A stretch of 6,547 nt of DNA from Fusobacteriaceae bacterium (GTDB lineage Bacteria > Fusobacteriota > Fusobacteriia > Fusobacteriales > Fusobacteriaceae). The notes under the pieces were generated by a model, which saw only the letters and a list, made by a program, of their open reading frames with translations, did no database searches and was not told the DNA's origin. The DNA lies in assembly GCA_030625925.1 (NCBI GenBank), contig DAOUPY010000093.1, positions 1-6,547 on the forward strand. Reading direction: 5' to 3'. The position numbers and the translations under genes were made by a program. The stretch's first letter is position 1; every line of letters starts with the position of its first letter. Shown piece after piece: positions 6,288 to 6,547 of this stretch.

Positions 6288-6547
6288 TTAATCTTTACTC
6301 TCTAAAATTATTTTTTCACTTATTTTTTCCGGCAATTCCTCAAAGTTTTTAAATTCCAGCGTAAACTCCCCTCTTGCTTGAGTAAGAGCTCTAAGATCAG
6401 TTGTATACTTTAACATCTCCCTCTGGGGTGCCTCTACACTTATCCTCTGCTGGTCTCCACAGGGGATTATTCCCAATATTTTTCCCCTTCTTTTATTTAA
6501 ATCACCTATTACATCTCCTAAATAATCATTTGGCACTAAAACCTCTG
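6288..6547 (-). CDS. Elongation factor G family protein, C-terminal fragment (cut by window edge)
   Basis: Only the last 85 residues are in the window; the reading frame continues past the right edge. The apparent start at 6536 is a GTG coding for an internal valine, with GAG-GTT-TTA codons in frame before it, so the fragment reads EVLVPNDYLGDVIGDLNKRR onward. This is the domain V hallmark of EF-G (xPxxYxGDVIGDLNxRRG), followed by the TDLRALTQARGEF segment that corresponds to ATDLRSxTQGRG in housekeeping EF-G. EF-G is the GTPase that moves tRNA and mRNA through the ribosome, and relatives also act in recycling or ribosome protection. Several departures from the usual sequence (PCGDQQR, APQREMLKYTTDLRALTQA) suggest an EF-G-like paralogue rather than the main fusA, but most of the protein is unseen. 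It ends TAA and is followed by a strong terminator, so it is not part of the dpp operon. Confidence 0.88.
   Translation of the reverse strand, partial: EVLVPNDYLGDVIGDLNKRRGKILGIIPCGDQQRISVEAPQREMLKYTTDLRALTQARGEFTLEFKNFEELPEKISEKIILESKD

Noticed and set aside
6534..6536. GTG as the start of an 82-residue protein
   Set aside because: The frame is open to the window edge with matching EF-G residues before it, so this is an internal valine of a truncated gene.

Overview
The window is AT-rich. It carries one complete five-gene operon for an ABC peptide importer, all on the minus strand, and the 3' end of an elongation factor G-type gene at the right edge. The codon bias, the strong AGGGAGG or AAGGAGG ribosome sites, the dppA-B-C-D-F gene order and the style of the proteins (lipoprotein binding protein, unfused ATPases) fit an anaerobic, low-GC, bacterial lineage. 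My best guess is Fusobacteriota, with Clostridia-like Firmicutes as the alternative. This is a judgement from sequence style, not from a search.

Layout, read in the direction of transcription (right to left). From 6547 to 6288 lies the C-terminal end of an EF-G family GTPase. A strong hairpin terminator follows at 6204-6257. From 6203 to 5776 is a very AT-rich intergenic control region. It holds several palindromes (6151-6160, 5960-5989, 5860-5874) and a near-consensus promoter (TTGACA, 17 bp spacer, TATCAT; 5823-5851). The operon then runs dppA (lipoprotein peptide-binding protein), an intrinsic terminator-like hairpin, dppB and dppC (the two membrane permeases), dppD and dppF (the two ATPases), and a final perfect hairpin terminator at 279-318. 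Positions 1-278 hold no recognisable intact gene. Short open frames on both strands and a possible leader or decayed gene are described below.

The operon encodes a complete machine. DppA is anchored outside the cytoplasmic membrane by a lipid and captures the peptide (or glutathione-like) ligand. DppB and DppC form the channel. DppD and DppF form the ATPase pair that drives import. The hairpin between dppA and dppB is the expected device for making more binding protein than transporter. The gaps inside dppB-C-D-F are 12-26 nt, so these four are co-transcribed.

I see no CRISPR array, intact mobile element, tRNA or rRNA, and no convincing new multi-gene system. The points most worth following are the palindromic operator cluster upstream of the operon, the non-canonical ABC signature (DGGRR) in DppF set against the normal one in DppD, and the unexplained left-hand 278 bases.
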